Source: Budorcas taxicolor
Lineage: Eukaryota; Chordata; Mammalia; Artiodactyla; Bovidae
Assembly: GCF_023091745.1 (NCBI RefSeq)
Contig: NC_068920.1
Span: forward strand, 117,083,622 to 117,147,621
DNA length: 64,000 nt
Direction of reading: 5' to 3'
Below the pieces are notes generated by a model. That model was not told the DNA's origin and ran no database searches. It saw nothing but the letters and a program-made list of their open reading frames with translations. The position numbers and the translations under genes were made by a program. This document shows positions 44,329 through 54,780 of the stretch, in pieces. Each line of letters starts with the position of its first letter. Position 1 is the stretch's first letter.

Positions 44329-46372
44329 TGTTCAGTTCAGTTCAGTCACTCAGTCGTGTCCGACTCTTTGCAACCCCATGAATTGCAGCATGCCAGGCCT
44401 CCCTGTCCATAACCATCTCTCGGAGTTCACTCAGACTCACGCCCATCAAGTTCGTGATGCCATCCAGCCATCTATCCTGGGTCATCCCCTTTTCCTCCTG
44501 CCCCCAATCCCCCCCAGCATCAGAGTCTTTTCCAATGAGTCAACTCTTTGCATGAGGTGGCCAAAGTACTGGAGCTTCAGCTTTAGCATCATTCCTTCTA
44601 AAGAAATCCCAGGGTTGATCTCCTTCATAATGGACCGGTTGGATCTCCTTGCAGTCCAAGGGACCCTCAAGAGTCTTCTCCAACACCACAGTTCAGACGC
44701 ATCAATTCTTCGGTGCTCAGCCTTCTTCACAGTCCAACTCTCACATCCATGCATGACCACAGGAGAAACCATAGCCTTGACTAGGCGGAGCTTAGTGGGC
44801 AAAGTAATGTCTCTGCTTTTGAATATACTATCTAGATTGGTCATAACTTTTCTTCCAAGGAGTAAGCGTCTTTTACTTTCATGGCTGCAATCACCATCTG
44901 CAGTGATTTTGGAGCCCCCCAAAATAAATTCTGACACTGTTTCTACTGTTTCCCCATCTATTTCCCATGAAGTGATGGGACCAGATGCCATGATCTTCGT
45001 TTTCTGAATGTTGAGCTTTAAGCCAACTTTTTCACTCTCCTCTTTCACTTTCATAAAGAGGCGTTTTAGCTCCTCTTCACTCTGCCATAAGGGTGGTGTC
45101 ATCTGCATATCTGAGGTTATTGATATTTCTCCCAGCAATCTTGATTCCAGCTTGTGCTTCTTCCAGTCCAGAGTTTCTCATGATGTACTCTGCATAGAAG
45201 TTAAATAAGCAGAGTGACAATATACAGCCTTGTTGTACTCCTCTTCCTATTTGGAACCAGTCTGTTGTTCCATGTCCAGTTCTAACTGTTGCTTCCTGAC
45301 CTGCATATAGGTTTCTCAAGAGGCACGTCAGCTGGTCTGGTATTCCCATCTCTTTCAGAATTTTCCACAGTTTTTTGTGATCTACACAGTCAAAGACTTT
45401 GTCATAGTCAATCAAGCAGAAATAGATGTTTTTCTGGAACTCTTTTGCTTTATCCATGATCCAGCAAATGTTGACAACATGATCTCTGGTTCCTCTGCCT
45501 TTTCTAAAACGAACTTGAACATCAGGGAGTTCATGGTTCACGTATTGCTGAAGTCAGGCTTGGAGAATTTTGAGCATTACTTTACTAGCATGTGCGATGA
45601 GTTCATTTGTGTGGTAGTTTGAGCATTCTTTGGTATTGCCTTTCTTTGGAATTGGAATGAAAAGTGACCTTTTCCAGTCCTCTGGCCACTGCTGAGTTTT
45701 CCAAATTTGCTGGCATATTGAGAGCAGCACTTTTACAGCATCATCTTTCAGGATTTGAAACCAGCTCAACTGGAATTCCATCACCTCCACTAGCTTTGTT
45801 CGTAGTGATGCTTTCTAACGCCCACTTGACTTTACTTTCCAAGATGTCTGGCTCTAGATTAGTGATCACATCCTCATGATTATCTGGGTCGTGAAGATCT
45901 TTTTTGTACAGTTATTCCGTGTATTCTTGCCACCTCTTCTTAATATCTTCTGCTTCTTTTAGGTCCAGACCATTTCTGTCCTTTATCGAGCCCATCTTTG
46001 CATGAAATGTTCCCTTGGTATCTCTAATTTTCTTGAAGAGATCTCTAGTCTTTCCCATTCTGTTGTTTCCCTCTATTTCTTTGCATTGATTGCTGAAGAA
46101 GGCTTTCTTATCTCTTCTTGCTACTCTTTGAATCTCTGCATTCAGATGCTTATATCTTTCCTTTTCTCCTTTGCTTTTCGGCTCTCTTCTTTTCATAGCT
46201 ATTTGTAAGGCCTCCCCAGCCAGCCATTTTGCTTGTTTGCATTTCTTTTCCTTGGGGATGGTCTTGATCCCTTTCTCCCATACAATGTCACGAACCTCAT
46301 TCCATAGCTCATCAGGCACTCTATCTATCAGATCTAGACCCTTAAATCTATTTTACACTTCCACTGTATAAT
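44329..46372 (-). mobile_element. BovB LINE, 5'-truncated, about 2 kb, in L1
   Basis: From TTCAGTTCAGTTCAGTCACTCAGTCGTGTCC to the GTGGAAGTG part of ORF2 just after the endonuclease. Compared with BovB elsewhere in the window it is one of the better-preserved copies. No clear TSD, but L1 sequence on both sides fixes it as an insertion. Confidence 0.9.
44482..46319 (-). pseudogene. BovB ORF2 remnant: linker, reverse transcriptase, C-terminus
   Basis: Frames 45912-46319 (KPKSKG-like basic linker, AEDIKKRWQEYTE), 45554-45790 (FQILKDDAVKVLLSICQQIW, IPIPKKGN), 45077-45541 (GRGTRDHVVNICWIMDKAKE, CLIDYDKVFDCVDHKKLWKI, LYAGQEATVR, NNLRYADDTTLMAE) and 44482-45138 (C-terminus: CESWTVKKAEHRRIDASEL, CWRRLLRVPWTA). 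YADD is intact. Frameshifts lie between each pair of frames, and the endonuclease is missing. Confidence 0.87.
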
Positions 46373-46990
46373 CACTTCAACATAAATATTTGTTTTCACT
46401 TTTTTGTAGCTTTTCAATCTATTTTTAATTGAGATCTGTTGCTCAACGTTTAAATATTTGACAATTTTGAGAGATCATTCTCTTTTTGAGTATTAATCTA
46501 ATTCATTGTGAACAGAGTAGGATATGCTTTGTATGGCTTCTTTTAAATTTACTGAAACATTTTTTATGACCTATCTTGTTAAATGTTTCATGTCCTCTTG
46601 AAAAGCCATTCTGTTGGATTTGAGGTGAGAGTCTATAAATGTCTATTAGATAAAATTGAGTAATGGCATTTTTATATATGCTTACTGGCTTACTGATTAT
46701 CTGTCTACTTATCCTCTCAGTTATTGAGAGTAGTATTGAATTCTTCAACTATAATTTTGAATTTGTCTAGTTTCCCTTGCAATTCTATCAGTTATTGCTT
46801 TGTCTGTTTTGAAGCTCTGTTATTAAGAGAATGACATTTAAGACTGCCATGTTCACATGATGCCTTAACCCCTTCAACACTATCAAATGGATTTCTTTAC
46901 CCCTAGCAATATTTTTTGCTTTGAAAACTTTTTTTCCAAAATTAATATAGCCACTAAAACTTTCCTTTTTCTCCTCTATTTTCTTTTTTT
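46373..46990 (-). mobile_element. Old L1 ORF2, antisense, part 3 (endonuclease)
   Basis: The minus-strand frame 46503-46748 aligns to the L1 endonuclease: KNSILLSITERISRQ corresponds to the segment after GDFN, then IDIYRLSPQIQQN, NKIGHKK and KFKRSHTKH. Together with 43091-43553 and 44259-44328 this is one L1 that two BovB insertions have split. Downstream DNA to about 46960 keeps the L1 antisense order (GAAGCTCTGTTATTAAGAGAATGACATTTAAGACTG). Confidence 0.82.
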
Positions 46991-47615
46991 TTCCCTTATT
47001 TCTCTTTTCATAGTTGTGTAAACAAGAGATCTTAGATGGCTTGGCTAGGTTCTCTGCTTAGGGTCAAAAAGGATGCTATTAAGATTTTGGTTGCATTGGA
47101 AAGTCATCAGAAGACTTACCAGAAGAATTATCTTCTAAACCCATTCACATGGCTGGAATAATCTAGTTCCTTGTGATTTTAGGATGAAGTTCCCTGTGTC
47201 CTCATTAGTTTTCCATTAAGGATTGTTTTGGTTCCCAGAAACCACTCTCAGGTTCTTGTACTTTGCCTTCAGTAACCAATCCAGCACCAGTACAACAAAT
47301 TCAGCACAATGAATTTAGTTCTTCTCATTCACTGAATATCTACAACTTTGTTTTCTGTAACCACACACACACACACCATGTGCTTTTAAGGGCTCGTGCA
47401 CTTAGACCAACTCCAGCCCTAATCTTCATTTGATTAACTTAAGTCAAATAATGGACACTTAAAACCTGGATGTCATTTGCCATGAAACATAACAGAATTA
47501 GGACATAAGAGCCCATCTTATTCATACTTCCATGGATAAGGGAAGGAAATTAGGCATGGAGGTGGAGGCAACTTAGAAGACTATTATATTCTTCCATGTT
47601 CAACTTAGTCTTTGT
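46991..47615. other. Unassigned interval with short (AC)n
   Basis: CACACACACACACAC lies near 47363-47377. Otherwise nothing recognised. Confidence 0.5.
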
Positions 47616-47808
47616 CTCTTGGTAAAGAATCTGCCTGAAATGCAGGAGATGTGGGTTCAATCCCTGGGTTGGAAAGGTCCCCTAGAGAAGGGAATAGCAA
47701 CCCACTCCAGTATTCTTGCCTGGAGAATCCTATGGACAGAAGAGCCTGGTGGGCTACAGTTCATGGAGTCACAAAAATTTTGATCATACTGAGCAACTCA
47801 CACACATC
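47616..47808 (+). mobile_element. Bov-tA SINE, head-truncated
   Basis: TTGGTAAAGAATCTGCCTGAAATGCAGGAG, GGGTTCAATCCCTGGGTTGG, GGCTACAGTTCATGGAGTCAC, then ATACTGAGCAACTCACACAC. The first 15-20 bases of the head are missing. Confidence 0.88.
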
Positions 47809-48063
47809 TCCTATAAATGCTGCACTACTGTTCAAAATAGAGCACATTTCAAAGTTTCCTGGCTCTACTATTAACATCATTTGTCTAAAACACAAGTTCA
47901 TTGCTTAGTCATGTTTAATTTTCCTTTCCTACAAGTTTTGCCTAATTAGCCATCAAATTTGATCCACAATGCTTCTGAAATGATGTTCAGTTCAATTCCG
48001 TTCAGTCGCTCAGTCGAGTCCGACTCTGCGACCCCATGAACAGCAGCATGCCAGGCCTCCCTG

Positions 48064-48177
48064 CTGCTGCTGCTGCTGCTGCTGCTAAGTCGCTTCAGTT
48101 GTGTCCGACTCTGTGTGACCCCAGAGACGGCAGCCCACCAGGCTCCTCTGTCCCTGGGATTCTCCAGGCAAGAGTAC
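48064..48177 (-). mobile_element. Bov-A2-type SINE piece nested in BovB
   Basis: (CTG)n followed by CTAAGTCGCTTCAGTTGTGTCCGACTCTGTGTGACCCC...GGCTCCTCTGTCCCTGGGATTCTCCAGGCAAGAGTACT is one antisense Bov-A unit with its AGC tail. BovB reads GGCCTCCCTG before it and ATCCATCACCAACTCC after it. No TSD is visible and a host T seems lost. Confidence 0.87.
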
Positions 48178-48322
48178 TATCCATCACCAACTCCAAGAGT
48201 CCATCCAAATCCATGTCTATTGAGTCAGTGATACCATCCAACCATCTCATCCTCTGTCATCCCCTTCCCCTCCTGTCCTCAATCTTTCCCAGCATCAGGG
48301 TCTTTTCGAATGAGTCAGCTCT

Positions 48323-49215
48323 TCAGATCAGCTGGCCAAAGTATTGGAGTTTCAGCTTCAACCTCAGTCCTTCCAATGAACACCCAGGACTGACCTTTAT
48401 TATGGACTGGTTGGATCTCCTTGCAGTCCAAGGGACTCTCAAGAGTCTTCTCCAACACCACAGTTCAAAAGCATCAATTCTTCTGGACTCAGCTTTCCTT
48501 AGAGTCCAGCTCTCACATCCATACATGACCACTGGCAAAACAGTAGCCTTGACTAGATGGAACTTTGTTGACAAATTAATGTCTCTGCTTTTTAATATGC
48601 TGTCTATGTTGGTCATAATGTTCCTTCCAAGGAGTAAGCATCTTTTAACTTCATGGCTGCAGTCACCATCTGCAGTGATTTTGGAGCCCAGAAAAATAAA
48701 GTCTGGCACTGTTTCCACTCTTTCCCCATCAATTTGCCATGAAGTGATGGGACCAGATGCTGTGATCTTAGCCTTCTGAATGTTGAGCTTTAAGCCAACT
48801 TTTCACTCTCTTCTTTCACTTTCATCAAGAGGCTCTTTAGTTCTTCTTCACTTTCTGCCATCAGCATGTTTTCATCTGCATATCTGAGGTTATTGATGTT
48901 TCTCCCGGCAATCTTGATTCCAGCTTGTGCTTCTTCCAGTCCAGCATTTCTCATGATGTACTCTGCATAGAAGTTAAATAAGTAGGGTGACAATATACAG
49001 CCTTTACATACTCCTTTTTCTATTTGGAACCAGTCTGTTGTTTCATGTCCAGTTCTAACTGTTGCTTCCTGACCTGCATACAGATTTCTCAAGAGGCAGG
49101 TCAGGTGGTCTTGTATTCCCATCCCTTTCAGAATTTTCCACAGTTTATTGTGATCCACACAGCCAAAGGCTTTGGCATTGTCAATAAAGCAGAAATAGGT
49201 GTTTTTCTGGAACAC
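48323..49215 (-). pseudogene. BovB ORF2 remnant: reverse transcriptase and C-terminus
   Basis: Frames 48790-49215 (CFIDNAKAFGCVDHNKLWKI, LYAGQEATVRTGHETTDWF, GVCKGCILSPYLFNFY, NNLRYADENMLMAE) and 48323-48718 (C-terminus: CESWTLRKAESRRIDAFEL, CWRRLLRVPWTA). The second catalytic Asp of YADD is Glu. A frame change separates the two frames near 48720-48790. Confidence 0.86.
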
Positions 49216-49364
49216 TCTTGCTTTTTTGAAATGATGTTCATATCATCTCTAATGTTATTATCATTAATTATGATCTTCTTTATCTTTTAACTTGTACTAT
49301 ACAATAGCATCTAAGCCAGTAGAGAGACATTGCCAGTCTCTCCCAGCTAATATTGAATTTGTAT

Positions 49365-49505
49365 GACATTTTATAACTTTTAAAATGTCTTCATACGTAT
49401 TATTTAATTCTTGTGGCAATTCTATTCATTCAATATGCAGTTAGAGTCACTGTGCAAAAGTTAAACAGTTACCTTCTCACAGCTAGTAACTTATTTGTCA
49501 TCAAA
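49365..49505 (-). mobile_element. MIR SINE, antisense
   Basis: ATACGTATTATTTAATTCTTGTGGCAATTC...CAAAAGTTAAACAGTTACCTTCTCACAGCTAGTAAC is the complement of the MIR core with high divergence. Confidence 0.6.
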
Positions 49506-49539
49506 TTGTGCTTTACCCATCTTCTTTTTCAAGAGGACT

Positions 49540-51200
49540 CTAGCTTTTATCTTTTTACCTGAAATATAATTGATTTAAAATATATTAGTTCAGATATATA
49601 ACAGTGATTTTATATTTTATAGAACATGCTTCATTTAAAGTTACTACAAATCAATGGCCATATTTCCCAGTGCTGTTTAATATATCCCTGTTGCTTACAT
49701 ATTTTGCACATAAAACTTTGTATCATCTAATCTCATAACCCTATCTTGACCTCCCTCCTACACTCTCCCCAGTGACAACAACTAGTTTGCTGTTTCTATC
49801 TAGGAGTTTGTTAGTGTTATTGATATTTGTTTGTTTTACTTTTTAGATTTTGAAAATAAATAGTAACAAAGAGTAATAGTGTTTCTCTGACTTATTTCAC
49901 TAACAACAACAACAAAAAAGGCTCTCTAGGACCATTCACATGGTTGCAAAAACAACAATTTTCTTTTTCATTTTTTAAATGACTGAGTAATATTCCTTTG
50001 TACATATATACCAGATCTTCTTTATACTTTCATCTTTTGATAGACACTTAGGTTGCTTACATATCTTAACTATCTGAAATAATTAGCTATAAACATTGGA
50101 AAGCATGTATTTTTTCAAAATTGTGTTTTTGTTTTCCTTGCATTCATACTCAGAAGTGGAACTGCTGGATCATATGCTAGTTCTATTTGTAATATTTTGA
50201 AGAAACTCCATGTGTTTTCCATAGCAAATGTGCCAATTTACATTCTGAACAGCTGTACAAGGGTTTCCCTTGCTCCACCACCTTGCCAAAGTTTCTTATT
50301 TGTGTTCTTTTTGATGAAAGACATTCTAATAGCTGTGAAGTAGTGTCTCAATGTGTTTTGTTGCTGTTGTTTTAGAAAGATTTAGAGATTGACTGTTTTA
50401 TTTTCTAAACAGAAAGCAGATGGAGCTCCAACTCAGCACCTTGTGGGCTTCTTGTCTCTCTCTGTGCCCTCAATGAGGTTTTGATTTGCATTTTTTTATG
50501 ATTAGCAATATTTAGCACCTTTTCATGTGCCTGTGAGTCATCTTCATGTCTTCTTTTGGAAAAGTGCCTCTTGGGTCTTCTGTCTATTTTTTAATCAGTT
50601 TTTTTTTTTTTTTTTTTCCAAATCAGGTTTCCTTAGCTGCTTTCATATTTTGAATATTATTGTATATTTTGGATGGCAATATCATTTGGAAATGTTTTCC
50701 CATTCAGTAGGTTGTCTTTTCAGTTTTGTGATGGTCTTATTTCTTGTTCAAAAGCTTTTAAGTTCAATTTGTTAAACTAAACTCCGATTTGTTTATTTTA
50801 TTTCTTTTGCCTTAGAAGACAGATCTACAGAATCAGTGCAATGATTTATGTCAAAGAGTGTTCTGTTTATGATATCTTCCACTAATTTTATGGTTTTAAG
50901 TCTTACTTTGAGACCTTTAATTCATTTTGAGGGCATTTTTGTACCTGGTATAAGGAAAGGTTCTGGTTTCATTGTTTCACAAGGATCTATTCAGTTTTCC
51001 CAGTACAACTATTGACAAGGATATATTTTCTCCATTTTATATTCTTGTCTCCTTTGTCATATGTTAATTACCTGTAGTGTTTGGGTTTGTTGTTTGGGTC
51101 TTTATTCTGTTTCACTGATCTATGTGACTGCGCTTTTTGTCAAAGCCATGCTATTGTGATTACTGCAGCTTTGTAATATAGTCTAAAGTCAGAGAGCATG
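49540..51200 (-). mobile_element. Old L1, 3' 1.6 kb, antisense
   Basis: A clear antisense L1 3' region: TTTACCTGAAATATAATTGATTTAAAATATATTAG, ATGACTGAGTAATATTCCTTTGTACATATATACCAGATCTTC, GGAACTGCTGGATCATATGC, CATAGCAAATGTGCCAATTTACATTC, ATGGCAATATCATTTGGAAATG, TTTGTCAAAGCCATGCTATTGTGATTACTGCAGC. It stops near 51200, where it is 5'-truncated. A 115-bp insert interrupts it at 50354-50468 and a T-run lies at 50599-50618. Confidence 0.87.
50354..50468 (-). mobile_element. Small retro-insert in L1 (unidentified)
   Basis: The expected L1 order (CTAATAGCTGTGAAGTAGTGTCTCAATG, then AGGTTTTGATTTGCATTT) is broken by about 115 bp. CTCAATG occurs on both sides (50347-50353 and 50469-50475), a 7-bp TSD. On the minus strand the insert carries an AATAAA signal and an A-rich end (AAAACAACAGCAACAAAACA), as a short processed RNA fragment would. 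Its source is unknown. Confidence 0.55.
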
Positions 51201-51690
51201 ATGCTCAAGGCTTTCTTTCCTTTGTCCCTATGTCCCTGTTTCCTGTGTCCATGATATAAAAATTTAATAGAAATTTGAATATTATTTTTAAAGTATTTTT
51301 AAAATATTTTCTTTTCCTAAGAACACATTATGATTCAGGAGAGATATAAAAAGGATCTGAATTAGGAATATAACATCAGGGATCAAATGAATAAGGGAGC
51401 TGGAAAAGACAAGTAAGAAATACAATTTTAAAAATGTGACACATGAGTTTACATGAGAATCAAAGAGGTCAAATAAGAAAATGACTCTTCACAGTTTGAA
51501 TCTAAGTAGGGGCTTTCCAACACACAAGTGCTACTAACAGAAATAGACAATTAGATATGTTAGCACATTTTAATCGAAAGAAACTGAATAGCTAAAAAAA
51601 GGTAATGTGAAAAAAATTATAAAAGACATAAAACTTTTGTAGGATAAATAATAGAAGGCAACAATATATAAAAACGGAGTATTACTTTAG
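51201..51690. other. Unassigned AT-rich interval
   Basis: No gene or confident repeat. Confidence 0.5.
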
Positions 51691-51700
51691 TACTATGACC

Positions 51701-51912
51701 GTGTAATGTGGAAAGTGAAGTTGCTCAGTCGTGTCTGACTCTGTGATCCCATGGACTGTGGCCAGCCAGGCTCCTCCATCCATGGGATTTTCCAGGCAAG
51801 AATACTGGTGTGGGTTGCAATTTTCTCCAGGGGGTCTTCCCAAACCAAGGATTGAACCCAGATCTCCACTTTGCAGGCAGACTCTTTACAATCTGAGCCA
51901 CCAGAGAATCCC
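51701..51912 (-). mobile_element. Bov-tA SINE with 9-bp TSD
   Basis: Antisense Bov-tA from the GAAAGTGAAGTTGCTCAGTCG tail to a CCACCAGAGAATCCC head. ACTATGACC flanks it at 51692-51700 and 51913-51921. Confidence 0.93.
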
Positions 51913-51921
51913 ACTATGACC

Positions 51922-52380
51922 TAGTAAACCCATATAAATTGTCTCTTAAAGGAGGTTTTCACACTGCTATTAAATTAGAAGGAATGAGGCCTGTTAAGTG
52001 AACAAAGAAGAGTTTTCCTCAAGGAAGGAGCAATATCCTCAGGTTGTGAAGGAACCTGTAATGTTCAAATAATAAAAAGAAATTTGGGAAGGCTGGAGGA
52101 CACAGAACAGAGGGAAGAATCGGAAGTGGTCAGGGAGTTGGAGATCAGGTGAAAAGAATGAGTTTTATTTCTGTTGTAATGGGTAGCTATTTTGAGCTTA
52201 AGATTCGTACCTGGTAAATAATATGATCATAGTCTGTATTAATAAAAACCAATTTATTTCATTAAAAAATATCTCTACTGTGTAAAGGCGAGTTATAGTG
52301 GCACAAAAATTGAAGTATTAAAGACTGATTCAGAAGATTTTGTAAACATCCAGGAGAGAATTGATGAGAAGTCACACCAC
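51922..52380. other. Unassigned interval
   Basis: Nothing recognised before the L1 block that begins near 52381. Confidence 0.5.
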
Positions 52381-52935
52381 AGAGATGCTCAGCATCTCCA
52401 ATCATCAGGAAGGTGCAACTAAAAACCACAGTGAGACAGCACCTCACACCTGTTAAAATGGCTATTATCAAAAAGCTAAGAGACACTAAATGGGGATGAT
52501 GTGAAGAAGAAACTCTGAAAACTCTAGTGAGAAACCAAAGAAACTCTGGTGAACTGGTGGTGGAAATGTAAATTGGGTCAGCCACTGTGGAAAACAATAT
52601 TGTTGCTCTTTAGTTGCTAAGTCATGTCCAATTCTTTTGCCACCCTATGGACTGTAACACCCCACACGTCTCTGCCTATGGGATTCCCCAGGTAAGAATA
52701 TTGTAGTGGGTTGCCACTTCCTTTCTCCTGGCAATTTTTCTGACACAAGGAGCGACCCCATGGCTCCTGCTGTGTCTCCTGAATTGCAAGTGGATTCTTT
52801 ACCACTAAGCCACCAGGGAAGCACTGGAAAACAGTATATAGACCCTCTCCCCCCAAAAAATTACTACTATCAAATGACACAGAAATGCTGGTTCTGGACA
52901 TACATCCAAAGGAAATGAAATCACCATTTATCACT
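52381..52935 (+). mobile_element. L1 ORF2 end, plus strand, split by a SINE
   Basis: GAGATGCTCAGCATCTCCAATCATCAGG...ACAGTGAGACAGCACCTCACACCTGTTAAAATGGCTATTATC...GTAAATTGGGTCAGCCACTGTGGAAAACA before the SINE, and GTATATAGACC...GAAATGCTGGTTCTGGACATACATCCAAAGGAAATG after it, follow L1 order without a gap. Confidence 0.85.
52601..52824 (-). mobile_element. Bov-tA SINE inserted in L1, 13-bp TSD
   Basis: Antisense Bov-tA with its tail at TGTTGCTCTTTAGTTGC and head at CACCAGGGAAGCAC. TGGAAAACAATAT (52588-52600) and TGGAAAACAGTAT (52825-52837) differ at one position. The L1 reading resumes past it. Confidence 0.93.
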
Positions 52936-52969
52936 ATCACTATTGGTAGCTTAAGGTAGGTATTAGAGA

Positions 52970-52984
52970 AAAAAAAAAAAAAAG
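52970..52984 (+). repeat. Poly(A) tract
   Basis: A-run shortly after the L1 fragment. It may be the L1's own decayed tail. Confidence 0.8.
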
Positions 52985-53137
52985 CATTATATCCACAAAT
53001 GTCATGGAATAACCTAATTCCACATGATAATGCAAATATTATTACCTAACAATGTAAAGGTAGCATTAGATACATTTAATAAGTTTAATAATAGAAATAC
53101 AGAACTTAATAATCAAAAGTCTCTGATTAATTGGTCC

Positions 53138-53308
53138 TCAGTTCTTCCTGAATAAACGTAAACACCTGGAAGAGCTTTTAGATAATTGTAAGACTTGGCC
53201 ATTGGCCTCCTGTCTCTGCTCCAGAAATTGGGATTTAAATAGTTGAGCATTTTTTAGAGTTCTCCACAGTACTTTATACTATACACCCACGTTTGAGAAC
53301 AACTGCCT
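53138..53308 (+). mobile_element. MER5A-like DNA transposon remnant
   Basis: AACACCTGGAAGAGCTTTTAG, CCAGAAATTGGGATTTAAATAG, GAGTTCTCCACAGTAC and the end CCACGTTTGAGAACAACTGCC resemble the non-autonomous hAT element MER5A. Identification is by memory of its consensus. Confidence 0.6.
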
Positions 53309-54460
53309 TCAGACATTGCTCCACAACTCTGAATTGTGTTATTTCTCCTCAATATTTTAACCTCTGTCAGATTCGATCTGAGCTTCTATTCACACTTTTC
53401 TATAGCACTATGCTTCTTGTATGAATCTGTCTCTAGGATTCTTGTAAGCATATGGTACATAAGATGGATGAACAGAAATACTCCCTGATTTCTATGGAAA
53501 TTTAGAGATTTTGAAAATATATAATTTTTGACATTATAATATATTAAGGATTCCCTCAACTTATAAATACTAGTGATTTGTGATCCTGTTGGACTTCATT
53601 TATTTTACAAATGTTTAGCTATTCCTTTTCATGATTCAGATGTGACTTCAAACCGTGCTTGAAGGGAAGAAAATGCATAGCTGCAGTGTTTTATTGAAGT
53701 ACCAAAGCCATTCAACAGAGTGATTGCCTTTCTGTCTTACTTATTATTATATACTACTATATATACATATAAATATATATATATATGAATTTTCTGCTAT
53801 TGAATAAGAAAACATCTCTCTTTTGTTGTGTGTTCCCACATATCATGTATCCTGATAATAATAAATCTGTTTTCTCTCAACATTCTTCTGTGAATTGATT
53901 TAGTTTTATGTAGCAGGACATTTAAACAGACTTTTCAATTCATATAGCATGTATCGTTAAAAGTGTAATTGAAATAACAAGTCCGTGAGATGCCTTAAGA
54001 TTTCAAGACCATATTTACAGGGTACAGAGCTATCAAATTAGGACTGAAAAATTTTCTTTTTCCTTGGGGTTGCTGTTTGCAAAAATAAATTTTTATGTCA
54101 GTATTTAAACATATTGGTGTTAATAAAGATGAAAAACCTAATTACTTTCTATCAACTATTATGTCTATATTCATAAAGTTGTAAACAATTATTTATGTGA
54201 CACACCCATGTGAATTGTCAAGTGCAATAACCCTTACAAAACTGGGGTTTGAAACTGCCAGGAGTTCCTTGAAATGGCAAAGTGTTTTTAAGCAAACAGA
54301 GACATTAACAGAGAAGACATATTTTAATAAACTATTCAGATATGATAGCTATCATATGCACATTATGGTCAGTCACAGATTAGACAAAGAAAGATGCACA
54401 AATAATGTTTTCAGAAAATTATTATCTGAAAATAAAATTAAGGAAGTTTCTTCTAAGTAA
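53309..54460. other. Unassigned AT-rich interval with short TA run
   Basis: An interrupted TA-rich run lies at 53748-53786. The 87-codon frame 54197-54460 has no recognisable motif. Confidence 0.5.
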
Positions 54461-54780
54461 CTGAAAGTGAAAGTCGCTCAGTCGTGTCCAACTCTTTGCA
54501 ACCCCATGAACTGTAGCCCACCAGTTCCTCTATCCATGAAATTCTCCAGGCAAGAATACTGAAGTGGGTAGCCATTCCCTTCTCCCAGGGGATCTTCCCA
54601 ACCCAGGGATCAAACCCAGGTCTCCCACATTGCAAGAATATTTTTTACCATCCGAGCCACCAGGAAAGCCCAAGAATACAGGAGTGGGGAGCCTATCTCT
54701 TCTCCAAGGGATCTTCTAGATCCACAAATTGAATCAGGGTCTCCTGCATTGCAGGCAGATTCTTTACGAGCTGAGGTCCA
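54461..54780 (-). mobile_element. Bov-tA SINE plus second partial Bov-tA
   Basis: Complete antisense Bov-tA (54461-54672) from GAAAGTGAAAGTCGCTCAGTCG to GAGCCACCAGGAAAGCCC. A second head-and-partial-body unit follows (54673-54780) with CAGGGTCTCCTGCATTGCAGGCAGATTCTTTACGAGCTGAG. Confidence 0.87.

Larger units (their letters stand above)
47990..49226 (-). mobile_element. BovB LINE, 5'-truncated, 14-bp TSD
   Basis: The 3' terminus GTTCAATTCCGTTCAGTCGCTCAG begins at the left border. TGAAATGATGTTCA is exact at 47976-47989 and 49227-49240. The element ends on the minus strand at AAAAGCAAGAGTGTTCCAG. A piece of Bov-A2 is nested at 48064-48177. Confidence 0.94.

Noticed and set aside
44378..45007. 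209-codon open frame, plus strand
   Set aside because: Antisense shadow of the BovB ORF2 C-terminus; the same shadow recurs at most BovB copies.
48036..48779. 247-codon open frame, plus strand
   Set aside because: Antisense to the BovB C-terminus and 3' UTR, including the nested Bov-A2 piece. BovB antisense often stays open by chance.
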